From NCBI RefSeq assembly GCF_042652785.1, contig NZ_JBHSHD010000005.1, positions 124,001-188,000 of the forward strand: a stretch of 64,000 bases of DNA. The letters are read 5' to 3'. Shown in pieces: positions 34,536-42,620 of the stretch; position 1 is the stretch's first letter; each line of letters starts with the position of its first letter. The notes under the pieces were generated by a model that ran no database searches, was not told where the DNA came from, and saw only the letters and a program-made list of their open reading frames with translations. The DNA is from Dokdonella_A ginsengisoli (GTDB lineage: Bacteria > Pseudomonadota > Gammaproteobacteria > Xanthomonadales > Rhodanobacteraceae). Position numbers and translations under genes: made by a program.

Positions 34536-35527
34536 ACGCGGAAACGATCCTGGTCACCGGCGGCGCCGGCTACATCGGCAGCCACGTCGTGCGCCAGCTG
34601 CGCGAGGCGGGCGAAAGCGTCGTCGTGCTCGACGACCTCAGCACCGGCTTCCGCGAGGCCGTGCTCGACGCCACGCTGGTGGTCGGGCAGGTCGGCGACG
34701 AGGCACTGGTCGAGCGCGTGCTCGCCGAACACGCCGTCGGCACCGTCATGCATTTCGCCGCGCGAACGATCGTGCCGGAGTCGGTCGCCGACCCGCTGCG
34801 CTACTACGGCAACAACACGGCGCAGACGCGCAGCCTGCTCGAACGCTGCGTCAAGGTCGGCGTGCGCCACTTCGTGTTCTCTTCCACCGCCGCGGTGTAC
34901 GGCATTCCCGGCGACGGCCGCGTGCGCGAGGATTCGCCGACGCAGCCGATCAATCCCTACGGAAGCTCCAAGCTGATGAGCGAGTGGATGCTGCGCGACC
35001 TCGACGCGATCGGCGCGCTGCGCCATGTGGTCCTGCGCTACTTCAACGTCGCCGGCAGCGATCCGCAGGCGCGCATCGGCCAGAGCACGAAGAACGCCAC
35101 CTTGCTGTTCAAGGTCGCCTGCGAGGTCGCGCTCGGGCGGCGCACGCAGCTGAGCGTGTTCGGCTCGGACTATCCCACGCCCGACGGCACCGGCGTGCGC
35201 GACTACATCCACGTCGAGGACCTGGCCGCCGCGCACCTGCAGGCGCTGCACTACCTGCGCCGCGGCGGCGCCTCGACCACGCTGAACTGCGGCTACGGCC
35301 ACGGCTACTCGGTGCGCGAGGTGATCGCCGCGGTGGAGCGCGCGCACGGCGCGCCGCTGGCGGTGCTCGAACAGCCGCGCCGCGCCGGCGATCCGCCGTC
35401 GCTGGTCGCCGACGCGAGCCGCGCCGGCGAGGTGCTCGGCTGGCGCCCGCGCTACGACGACATCGACGTCATCGCGCGCACCGCGCTGGCCTGGGAACGC
35501 CGGCTGGCCGCGGCCTCGCCGTCATGA
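34532..35527 (+). CDS. galE: UDP-glucose 4-epimerase
   Basis: 331 residues, a typical length. GalE interconverts UDP-glucose and UDP-galactose (some also UDP-GlcNAc/GalNAc) with tightly bound NAD. Visible are the NAD-binding GGAGYIGSH, the serine/threonine site FSSTAAVYG, the catalytic tyrosine-lysine pair in NPYGSSKLMSE, and the family signature DYPTPDGTGVRDYIHVEDL. It is coupled by an ATGA overlap to the putative transferase gene and ends tail-to-tail with the YdcF-like gene (the stops overlap by six bases). It is the last gene of the plus-strand EPS operon and probably supplies UDP-Gal or UDP-GalNAc for the repeat unit. Confidence 0.93.
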   Translation: MNAETILVTGGAGYIGSHVVRQLREAGESVVVLDDLSTGFREAVLDATLVVGQVGDEALVERVLAEHAVGTVMHFAARTIVPESVADPLRYYGNNTAQTRSLLERCVKVGVRHFVFSSTAAVYGIPGDGRVREDSPTQPINPYGSSKLMSEWMLRDLDAIGALRHVVLRYFNVAGSDPQARIGQSTKNATLLFKVACEVALGRRTQLSVFGSDYPTPDGTGVRDYIHVEDLAAAHLQALHYLRRGGASTTLNCGYGHGYSVREVIAAVERAHGAPLAVLEQPRRAGDPPSLVADASRAGEVLGWRPRYDDIDVIARTALAWERRLAAASPS

Positions 35528-36262
35528 GCCGGCGCGCAACGCGAGCCAGCGATACCACAGCGAGCCGACGATCTCGTGGATCGCGTCGTCGGCCTTGCGC
35601 AGGGCCGAGGCGCGCGGCAGGAAGTAGCCCAGGTCCTGCGGCGGCACGTACACCGAGTCGCTGGCGATCGCGCACGGCTCGAAGCCGGCGGCGCGAAACG
35701 CCGCCAGCGCGCGCGGCAGGTGCAGGGCCGAGGTGACCAGGGCGATGCGCACCGGCGGCGGCTGCGGCAGCGCGCGCAGGTTCTGCGCGTTCTCCCAGGT
35801 GGTCATCGAGGTCCGTTCGGTGGAGACCGCGTCCGCCGGCACGCCCAGGCGCTGCGCCAGCGTCGCCATCACCACGCTTTCGGGGATGCCGTCGTCGTCG
35901 GCGGCGCCGGCGATGTACAGCCGCGCGTCGCGGTTGTGCTCGTGCAGCGCGGCCGCGGCGAGCAGGCGGCGCAGCCCGGTGCCGGACAGCGCGGCGACGT
36001 CGCGTTCGTCGGCCGGGTCGCGCTCGAAGCCGCCGCCGAGCACCACGATCGCCGGTGCCGGCCCATGGCACGAGGCCGCATCGTCCGGCGCCAGCTCGAC
36101 CATCCAGACCAGCGCGTTGGCGCCCAGCGGCGTGGTCGCCACGACGGCGAGCACGGCCAGCGCGGCCGCCAGTCGTCGTGGCAGGCGCCTGCGCGGCAGG
36201 ACGAGCAGGAGCGCGAACGAGGCGAGCAACCAGGTCAGCGGCGAGAGCAGAAAGTCGATCAT
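35522..36262 (-). CDS. YdcF/ElyC-family (DUF218) membrane protein
   Basis: 246 residues from ATG 36262. Two N-terminal membrane helices (LTWLLASFALLLVLP and LAAALAVLAVVATTP) are followed by a periplasmic DUF218 domain with AIVVLGGGF, TSMTTWENAQNL and LVTSALHLPRALAAF, all hallmarks of the family. ElyC-like proteins affect envelope polysaccharide synthesis and lipid-carrier use; the exact reaction is unknown. Placement in the EPS locus, opposite galE, fits an envelope role. In-frame codons upstream of 36262 are low-quality sequence and overlap the promoter region of the divergent gene at 36462. Confidence 0.85.
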   Translation of the reverse strand: MIDFLLSPLTWLLASFALLLVLPRRRLPRRLAAALAVLAVVATTPLGANALVWMVELAPDDAASCHGPAPAIVVLGGGFERDPADERDVAALSGTGLRRLLAAAALHEHNRDARLYIAGAADDDGIPESVVMATLAQRLGVPADAVSTERTSMTTWENAQNLRALPQPPPVRIALVTSALHLPRALAAFRAAGFEPCAIASDSVYVPPQDLGYFLPRASALRKADDAIHEIVGSLWYRWLALRAGS

Positions 36263-36461
36263 GTCGTGCGTATTCCCCACTCGGGCGGCCCATTCCGCGG
36301 CGTGCCGGACGCCGCGCGCCGGTACCGGCGCGATTGCACCTGACCGGCACGGTAACGCGCAATCGTTTCGGCCCGGCGCGGCGTTCGATCGGGCGTACAC
36401 TCGCCCGCCTCCACGCGCTGCGTCGCCGCTGTCGCACCGCTTCCGAACCGGCCGATCGATC

Positions 36462-37904
36462 ATGCCGAAAGCGTTCCCGTCCTGGCTCGTGTTCGTGCTC
36501 CTGCTGCTGGCGGCGGGCGCCGCTCCGCCTTCCTTCGCGCGCGAACTGCCGGCGCAACCGGCGTCGACGCGGCAGGCGCCGGCACGCGGCGGCGCGGTGC
36601 TCGGCCATTCGCCGCGCGCGCTGCCGTCGCCGCCGCCGATGCTGCAGGCCGGCGGCTGCGCCGCGCTGTACGCGGCCGGCTTCGCGCTGACCTCGGCCTA
36701 CGAAGCGCCGACGAGCGTGCCCGCGCTGGCGCGTCCGCAGAAGGGCGTGGGCGTGCGCGAGCCGACGTTCGGCACCTGCCTGGTGCGCGCGACCGATCGC
36801 CAGGCCGACTACCCGGCCGGCGGCTTCCTGCGCAACGACTACTCGCGCCGCCAGGCATTCAACGCCGACGGCACGCGCTACCTCGCGTTCTCGCCCGACG
36901 GCTACTGGCATCAGTACGACGCCGCCAGCTTCCGGCACCTGGGCGTGCTGAAGGGGCTGGCCGGCGACGCCGAGCCGCAGTGGCATCCGCGCGATCCGCA
37001 CCGCCTGGACTACCTGCCGCTCAACGGCGGCACCGTGATCGACGAGATCGACGTGCGCCGCGGCACCTCGCAGGTGGTGGCGGACCTGAAGGCCGCGCTG
37101 CCCGAATGGGGCGCCAGCGCCGAGCACATCTGGACCAAGTCCGAAGGCTCGCCGTCGGCCGACGCGCGCTACTGGGGTTTCCAGGTCGAGAACGGCAAGT
37201 TCGAGCTGCTCGGCTTCATGGTCTGGGACCAGCAGGAGCGGCGCGTGGTCGGCACGCGGCAGGCGTCGGACCGTCCCGATCACGTCAGCATGTCGCCGTC
37301 CGGCCGCTGGTTCACGATCTCCAGCGACGACGACGGCACCTGGGCCTGGTCGCCGGACTTCGCGCAGAAGAAGAAGCTGCACCACAAGAGCGAGCACTCG
37401 GATCTGGCGATCGGCGCCGACGGCCATGACGTGTACGTCTCGATCGACTACCAGAGCAACGGCGGCGACGTGTTCTTCGTCGACGTCGACGCCTGCCCGG
37501 CGGTGCCCGCCGACGCACGCAGCGCGCCGGAGTGCCCGCGCACGGTGCTGTTCCGCAGCTACGTGAACGGCAGCGTCGGCGCGATGCACTTCTCCGGCAA
37601 GGCCTACGACCGGCCCGGCTGGGCGCTGGTGTCGACCTACGGCACCACGGCCAGCCGCGACGGCAGCCTGCCGTGGTTCGCCGACAAGATCTTCGCGCTG
37701 GAGCTGAAGGACAAGCCGCGCGCGCTCGGCATCGCCTACCACCGCAGCATCGGCGTCAGCGGCCTGGGCTACTGGTCCGAGCCGCAGGCGACGGTCGATC
37801 GCGGCTTCCGGCGCATCCAGTTTTCCTCGAGCTGGCTGAGCACCAGCGAGGGCGACATCGAGGCGTACCAGGTGCTGTTGCCGGACGGCGCGCTGGGCGA
37901 GTGA
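36462..37904 (+). CDS. Secreted beta-propeller-like protein, paralogue A
   Basis: 480 residues from ATG 36462, with a signal peptide (LVFVLLLLAAGAAPPSFA). The mature protein is related over its whole length to the product of 38791-40176. Shared motifs are FGTC-[LM]-VR, DYSRRQAFNAD, LAGDAEPQWHP, HIWTKSEGSPSADARYWGF, DHVSMSPSGRWFT and SDLAIGADGHD. Repeated D-x-W/F strands suggest a six- or seven-bladed propeller, as in TolB-like proteins or some polysaccharide lyases. Four cysteines shared with the paralogue suggest disulphides. No catalytic residues are identifiable, so binding or cleavage of the EPS is only a guess. A possible -10 (TACACT, 36396-36401) precedes it. Confidence 0.85.
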   Translation: MPKAFPSWLVFVLLLLAAGAAPPSFARELPAQPASTRQAPARGGAVLGHSPRALPSPPPMLQAGGCAALYAAGFALTSAYEAPTSVPALARPQKGVGVREPTFGTCLVRATDRQADYPAGGFLRNDYSRRQAFNADGTRYLAFSPDGYWHQYDAASFRHLGVLKGLAGDAEPQWHPRDPHRLDYLPLNGGTVIDEIDVRRGTSQVVADLKAALPEWGASAEHIWTKSEGSPSADARYWGFQVENGKFELLGFMVWDQQERRVVGTRQASDRPDHVSMSPSGRWFTISSDDDGTWAWSPDFAQKKKLHHKSEHSDLAIGADGHDVYVSIDYQSNGGDVFFVDVDACPAVPADARSAPECPRTVLFRSYVNGSVGAMHFSGKAYDRPGWALVSTYGTTASRDGSLPWFADKIFALELKDKPRALGIAYHRSIGVSGLGYWSEPQATVDRGFRRIQFSSSWLSTSEGDIEAYQVLLPDGALGE

Positions 37905-37924
37905 GGGCGTCGGCGAGGGCGTGA

Positions 37925-38765
37925 GGTTCGGCGCGTTGCGCGAGAAAGCATTCTCTCGCAGAGCCGCAGAGAGCGCAGAGAGCGCAGAGAGCGCAGAGAG
38001 CGCAGAGAGCGCAGAGAGCGCAGAGAAAAGCCCAAAAAAACGATCTTCTTCCCTCTGCGTTCTCCGCGGCTCTGCGAGAAACCTGCTTCGATTCCGGCGT
38101 GACGGCAGAAATGGATTCCCGCGTTCGCGGGAATGACGTCGTTCTGGGTTCCGCCTCGAGCCGTGCGCGTCGTGCCCGGACGCTTATGGACGTCATGCCC
38201 GCGAAAGCGGGCATCCATCGTCTTGCGGCGTGACCGCGGAGTGGATTCCCGCGGTTGCGGGAATGGCGTGCTTGCGAAGTTCGGAGCGTTGCGAGAAAGC
38301 ATTCCTCGCAGAGACGCAGAGACGCAGAGAAAAAACTTCAGGTGTCTTCTTCTCTCTGCGTTCTCCGCGCCTCTGCGAGAAACCTGCTTCGATTGCGGCG
38401 TGACTGCAGAAATGGATTCCCGCGTTCGCGGGAATGACGTCGTTCTGGGTTCCGCCTCGAGCCGTGCGCGTCGTGCCCGGACGCTCATGGACGTCATGCC
38501 CGCGAAAGCGGGCATCCATCGTCTTGCGGCGTGGTCGCGGAATGGATTCCCGCGGTTGCGCGATTGACGTGCCTGCGAGAGGCGGAGCGTTGCGCGGAGG
38601 AGCAATGTCTCGCAGAGACGCAGAGAGCGCAGAGAAAAGCCCAAAACGGTCTTCTTCTCTCTGCGTTCTCCGCGCCTCTGCGAGAAACCTGCTTCGATTC
38701 CGGCGTGACGGCGGAAATGGATTCGCGCGTTCGCGGGAATGACGTGCGACGTTGGGGCGTTGCGA
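37925..38765. repeat. Composite tandem array of palindromic repeats
   Basis: The 886 bases between the convergent paralogues hold no gene. The array has about two and a half units starting near 37925, 38279 and 38581 (354, about 302 and about 170 bp, the last truncated), and a fourth appears to begin at 38751. Each unit has a long hairpin with arms CTCGCAGAG and CTCTGCGAG (for example 38305-38313 with 38371-38379), then a shared spacer and a hairpin ATTCCCGCG-TT-CGCGGGAAT. The full units also carry ATGCCCGC...GCGGGCAT and a third ATTCCCGC hairpin. The first unit contains six to seven copies of a 9-bp tandem repeat GCGCAGAGA (37973-38026). Open frames here are repeat artefacts. Confidence 0.85.
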
Positions 38766-38790
38766 GGGATCTGCTCCGGCGACCGGCCGC

Positions 38791-40176
38791 CTAGCGAATC
38801 GCCTCGTGCGGCAGCTGGATCAGGTACGCCTCGATGTCGGTCTGGTCGGTGCCGTACCAGCTCGAATTGAACAGGATGCGCGTCAGATCGCGGTTCGTGC
38901 TCGACTGCGGCTCGGACCAGTACGCCAGCGGCGAGACGCCGACGCTGTTGTGGCGCGCCAGCTCGTAGACCTGCGGATTGGTGTTCAGCTGCATCGCGAA
39001 CACCTTGTTGCCGTACCACGGCATGGTGCCGTCGCGGCTGAGCGCGGTGCCGTACGGCGTGATCACGACCCAGCCCGGACGCGCGTAGGCCTTGCCCGAG
39101 ATGTGCAGCGCGGTCGTGCTGCCGTTGACGTAGGTCGGGAACAGCACGGTACGCGGGCATTCGGGCGGATTGGTCGCGTCCGCCGGCACCGCCGGACAGG
39201 CGTCGACGTCGATGTAGAACACGTCGCCGCCGTTGCTCTGGTAGTCGATCGAGACGTACAGGTCATGGCCGTCGGCGCCGATCGCCAGATCCGAGTGCTC
39301 GGTCGTGTGGTGCAGCTTCTTCTTCTGCGTGAAGTCCGGCGACCAGGCCCAGGTGCCGTCGAAGCCGGACGTGGTGAACCAGCGGCCGGACGGCGACATG
39401 CTGACGTGATCGGGGCGGTACGTGCTCTGCCGGCTGCCGACGAGGCGGTTCTGCACCAGGTCCCAGACGATGAAGCCCAGGGTGGAGAAGCTGCCGTTCT
39501 CGACCATGAAGCCCCAGTAGCGCGCGTCGGCCGACGGCGAGCCTTCGGACTTGGTCCAGATGTGCGCGGCGCCCTGCGCCCAGGCGGGCAGGCGGCCGGA
39601 GAAGTCGGCCACGGTCTGGCGGGCGCCGGTCTCGACGTTGAGCGAATACAGCACGGTGCCGCCGTTGTTGGGCACGTAGTACAGCAGCGACGGATTGCTG
39701 GGATGCCATTGCGGCTCGGCGTCGCCGGCGAGGCCGTCGAGGACATGGATGTAGGCCAGCGAATTGGCGTCATACAGGTGCCAGTAGCCGTTCGAGCCGA
39801 ACACGAAGAAGCGCGAATTGTCGGCGTTGAACGCCTGGCGGCGCGAATAGTCCTCGCGCAGGAACGCGGCCGGCGGATATTCGACGCGGTGATCGGTGGT
39901 GCGCACCATGCAGGTGCCGAAATTCGGCTCGCCGAAGGTCTGACCCTTGGCCGGCCTGGGCGACGCCGCCGCGGCCGAACCGCCGGCGTTGCGGCCTTCG
40001 ATCAGCGCGAAGGCGTCGGGATAGAAGCCGGCGCAAGGACCTGCGACGGGCGCGAATTCGAAGCTGCCGTCGAAAATCACGTCGCCGGCGGGCGGTTGCG
40101 CTGCTTCGGAGTGGGAGACGATGCCGCAAAACGCGGCGGAAAAGGACAGCAAAACGGCGATATTTCGAATAGTCAT
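38791..40176 (-). CDS. Secreted beta-propeller-like protein, paralogue B
   Basis: 461 residues from ATG 40176. Signal peptide MTIRNIAVLLSFSAAFCGIV with likely cleavage after SEA. It is a full-length homologue of the protein encoded at 36462-37904 in opposite orientation, sharing the motifs listed there, including DVDACPAVPADA and PECPRTVLF. The mature N terminus has GDVIFDGSFEFAP, absent from paralogue A. It is beta-rich, extracytoplasmic, with no recognised catalytic site. The two genes converge on the repeat array, so they form a large inverted duplication. It stands alone after the long minus-strand EPS operon, beyond a clear terminator, and probably has its own promoter in the 259-base gap upstream. 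That gap holds nothing else besides the terminator. Confidence 0.86.
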   Translation of the reverse strand: MTIRNIAVLLSFSAAFCGIVSHSEAAQPPAGDVIFDGSFEFAPVAGPCAGFYPDAFALIEGRNAGGSAAAASPRPAKGQTFGEPNFGTCMVRTTDHRVEYPPAAFLREDYSRRQAFNADNSRFFVFGSNGYWHLYDANSLAYIHVLDGLAGDAEPQWHPSNPSLLYYVPNNGGTVLYSLNVETGARQTVADFSGRLPAWAQGAAHIWTKSEGSPSADARYWGFMVENGSFSTLGFIVWDLVQNRLVGSRQSTYRPDHVSMSPSGRWFTTSGFDGTWAWSPDFTQKKKLHHTTEHSDLAIGADGHDLYVSIDYQSNGGDVFYIDVDACPAVPADATNPPECPRTVLFPTYVNGSTTALHISGKAYARPGWVVITPYGTALSRDGTMPWYGNKVFAMQLNTNPQVYELARHNSVGVSPLAYWSEPQSSTNRDLTRILFNSSWYGTDQTDIEAYLIQLPHEAIR

Positions 40177-40334
40177 CTTTTAAGGGACTTCGCGCAGAGG
40201 TTCACCGAACCGGAGGGGGAGGCGGCGATTCTGGGAGGCGTATCCGCGCCGAATTGCGATCGGGGTCACGAAAGTTGATCGGCCGCGGCGAGGTCCGATC
40301 CGGCTGTCGAATTACGTGATCGCTTTCAAAAAAC

Positions 40335-40350
40335 GCAGACGAATGTCTGC
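40335..40350 (-). terminator. Intrinsic terminator of the export/assembly operon
   Basis: GCAGAC-GAAT-GTCTGC hairpin. On the minus strand it is followed by GTTTTTTG, a good U-tract, and it lies about 85 bases past the last gene of the operon (stop at 40436). A-rich and T-rich flanks on both sides make it potentially bidirectional. Confidence 0.75.
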
Positions 40351-40435
40351 ATTTTTCGTTAAATGAAAATGACGGCGCACGGCCGCGCGAAATGCGGCGC
40401 AAATGACGCGGGCGGGACGCGGAAAAACGCGCCGG

Positions 40436-41521
40436 TCAGTACAGGCGCGGCGGGCGCAACCGGCAGAGCAGCCGGATCGGCAGGCCGGCGCGCAGCGCGG
40501 CGAGCAGCAGGAAGGCGCGCTTGAACGTGCCCAGTTCGCCACAGCGCAGTGCACGCGAATACGGCACCGGCGGCGGAGTGGAAAGCAGGTTGGCGATCCC
40601 GCGCCGGCGCTCGGCCGGTGTGGTGGCGAGCGTCGCCGCGCTGGCGGCGTAGTAGAGCCAGGTCGCGAAAGCGTGCGCGGCGAGGGCCGGAACCGTCTGC
40701 GCCAAGCCGGCGCCGGCGGCGACCGCGGTGGCCTCGCGGTAGTAGGCCGCCTGTTCGGCGATGCGCCTGGCGCGCGGCACCTCGCGCTTGGCGAAGTACT
40801 GGCTGGTCAGCGAGTCCGGCGAATGGACGTAGTGGTACAGCGCCTGGTCGACGTAGGCGAGGCGTCGGGCGTGGGCGAGGAAGGCCATGAGGAACAGCGC
40901 GTCCTCGTGCATCGAGATCGCCTCGGCGAAGCGCAGGTTCTCGCGCTCCAGCAGGCTGCGCCGGAACAGGCAGGTCCAGACGAAGCCATGCACCGCGGCG
41001 GCGTCGCCCAGGCCGGCGAGCGGCTTCAGCCAGCCGCGCACGAGCGCCTCGCGGTCGTGCGTGCCGGCGGCGAAGCCTTCGATGTTCGAGCCGGAGCGCT
41101 CCTCGCCGGCGCCGATGAAGTAGCGGCAGACGGCGAGGTCGGCGTCGTGTTCGAGCGCCGCCGCGTGCAGGCGCTCGAACATGGCCGGCTCGGCGAAGTC
41201 GTCGGCGTCGCAGAAGCCGACGAACTCGCCGCGCGCGCGCGCCAGGCCGACATTGCGTGCGCGGCTGCAGCCGCCGTTCGCCTGCCGCACGTGCACGAGG
41301 TTGGCGTGGTCGCGCGCGTAGCGCTCGCAGATCGCGGCAGTGCCGTCGACGGAACCGTCGTCGACCACGACGATCTCGATGCCGGCCAGACTCTGCCGCA
41401 GCAGCGAGTCGAGGCAGCGTTCCAGTCGATCCTGCGCGTTGTAGGCGGGCACGATCACGCTGACCGCCGGAGCGGTCTTCACGCAGGCATCGCTCGGGAC
41501 CGGCACGGCGTCGACGGACAC
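40436..41521 (-). CDS. Family 2 glycosyltransferase
   Basis: 361 residues if translation starts at the GTG at 41521, one base past the preceding stop; a GTG at 41506 is also possible and no strong ribosome site distinguishes them. The GT-A fold is clear: VSVIVPAYNAQDRLERCLDS, IVVVDDGSVDGT, and the metal-binding FCDADDF near residue 125. The second half (EAISMHEDALFLM and after) resembles WcaA/EpsJ-type enzymes that add sugars to lipid-linked repeat units on the cytoplasmic face. It is the last gene of the minus-strand EPS operon. Donor sugar unknown. Confidence 0.88.
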   Translation of the reverse strand: MSVDAVPVPSDACVKTAPAVSVIVPAYNAQDRLERCLDSLLRQSLAGIEIVVVDDGSVDGTAAICERYARDHANLVHVRQANGGCSRARNVGLARARGEFVGFCDADDFAEPAMFERLHAAALEHDADLAVCRYFIGAGEERSGSNIEGFAAGTHDREALVRGWLKPLAGLGDAAAVHGFVWTCLFRRSLLERENLRFAEAISMHEDALFLMAFLAHARRLAYVDQALYHYVHSPDSLTSQYFAKREVPRARRIAEQAAYYREATAVAAGAGLAQTVPALAAHAFATWLYYAASAATLATTPAERRRGIANLLSTPPPVPYSRALRCGELGTFKRAFLLLAALRAGLPIRLLCRLRPPRLY

Positions 41522-41522
41522 G

Positions 41523-42620
41523 TCAGACCGGCTCGGAGCGCGACAGCGCGGTCTGCAGCGAGGCGGCGACCAGCGCATCCGGCCGCCCGTGCCCGCGGTA
41601 GTAGTCGAAGTTGGCCTGCATCATGCGCGTGCGCTCGGCAGCGTCATCCATCAGGCGGCGCACGGCGGCGGCGCAGGACGGGGCGTCGTGGAACTCCAGG
41701 TAGTGGTTGCCGGCCGCGAACGGCCCCGGCAGGCGCATGTACAGGTGCTCGGAAACGATCGCGCGCGACATCGCCAGGTACTCGGCGAACTTCCAGCCGA
41801 TCGAGCGGTGCAGCCCGCTGCTGGCGATGCAGATCGGATGTTCGCGCACCAGGGCGAGGTAGTTGCGCTTGCGCGTCAGGCGCGCGTCGTCCACGACCAG
41901 GTCGGGATGGGCGCGCCGCGCGAACGGCGTGGCGCGGAAGCCGCAGGTGGCGCGCTCGCCGAACTCCTCGCGCAGCGCGCGCATGCAGCCGGCGCGCAGC
42001 GCGTTGATGACGAGGCGTTCGGCGGCGGTTTCCGCCGACGGCGCGGTGTCGGGATCCCAGGCTTCGGCGAGGAACAGTACGCGCGGCGGCAGGTCGAGCG
42101 GCGGCGGCGCCTCGAGGTCGGACAGGCGCGGCGTGAACAGGCGGTCGCCGAGCAGGCGATCGAGCCCGAGCGCGCGCAGGCCGGACTTCAGCCGTTCCGG
42201 GCCGTGCAGCAGGCGCGAGCGCTGCCATGCCGGCAGGCTCGGCGCGGCGTCGTGCACCCACACGTTGGCGCCGAGCGGCAGCACGCACTCCGGCGCCGCG
42301 CAGGCGGCCACCTGGGCTTCTTCCCAGCTGCGCTTGAAGTAGACGTCGACGCGCTCGAGCAGCTCGGCGTTCACCTCGCTCGCGTCGTGCACGTCGTAGC
42401 CGATGCGCAGCCCTTCGGCCACGACGACCAGATGCGAGGCGCGCACGTCGACGAGATGCGCCGGCAGGTCGGGCTGGTGGAAATCGGTCGGCAGCAGCCG
42501 CTGATGCAGGCGGATGCGTCCCTGCCGCGCGAGCATGCCGAAGCCGGCGTAGATCTGCTGCAGGTGCGGCTCGTCGGCCTGGCACAGCAGCTCGCAGGAG
42601 ATGGGCTCGGCGCGCGTCAT
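41523..42620 (-). CDS. GT-B-like glycosyltransferase
   Basis: 365 residues. The C-terminal third has the pattern of GT1/4-type donor-binding domains: HPICIASSGLHRSIGWKFAEYLAMSRAIVSE, then YLEFHDAPSCAAAVRRLMDD and a final helix RMMQANFDYY, as in Glycos_trans_1_2 proteins. The N-terminal half (DVRASHLVVVAEGLRIGYDV, VYFKRSW) is an unfamiliar acceptor domain. The ATG at 42620 shares one base with the stop of the flippase gene (TGATG), so the two are coupled. Probably cytoplasmic and acting in repeat-unit assembly. Confidence 0.75.
   Translation of the reverse strand: MTRAEPISCELLCQADEPHLQQIYAGFGMLARQGRIRLHQRLLPTDFHQPDLPAHLVDVRASHLVVVAEGLRIGYDVHDASEVNAELLERVDVYFKRSWEEAQVAACAAPECVLPLGANVWVHDAAPSLPAWQRSRLLHGPERLKSGLRALGLDRLLGDRLFTPRLSDLEAPPPLDLPPRVLFLAEAWDPDTAPSAETAAERLVINALRAGCMRALREEFGERATCGFRATPFARRAHPDLVVDDARLTRKRNYLALVREHPICIASSGLHRSIGWKFAEYLAMSRAIVSEHLYMRLPGPFAAGNHYLEFHDAPSCAAAVRRLMDDAAERTRMMQANFDYYRGHGRPDALVAASLQTALSRSEPV

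Noticed and set aside
37925..38765. CRISPR-like repeat array
   Set aside because: Repeats are long, self-palindromic and unevenly spaced, there are no unique spacers of constant size, and no cas gene is nearby.
38133..38794. Several short open frames in the repeat array
   Set aside because: They repeat the same sequence in each unit, have no ribosome sites and follow the period of the repeats.
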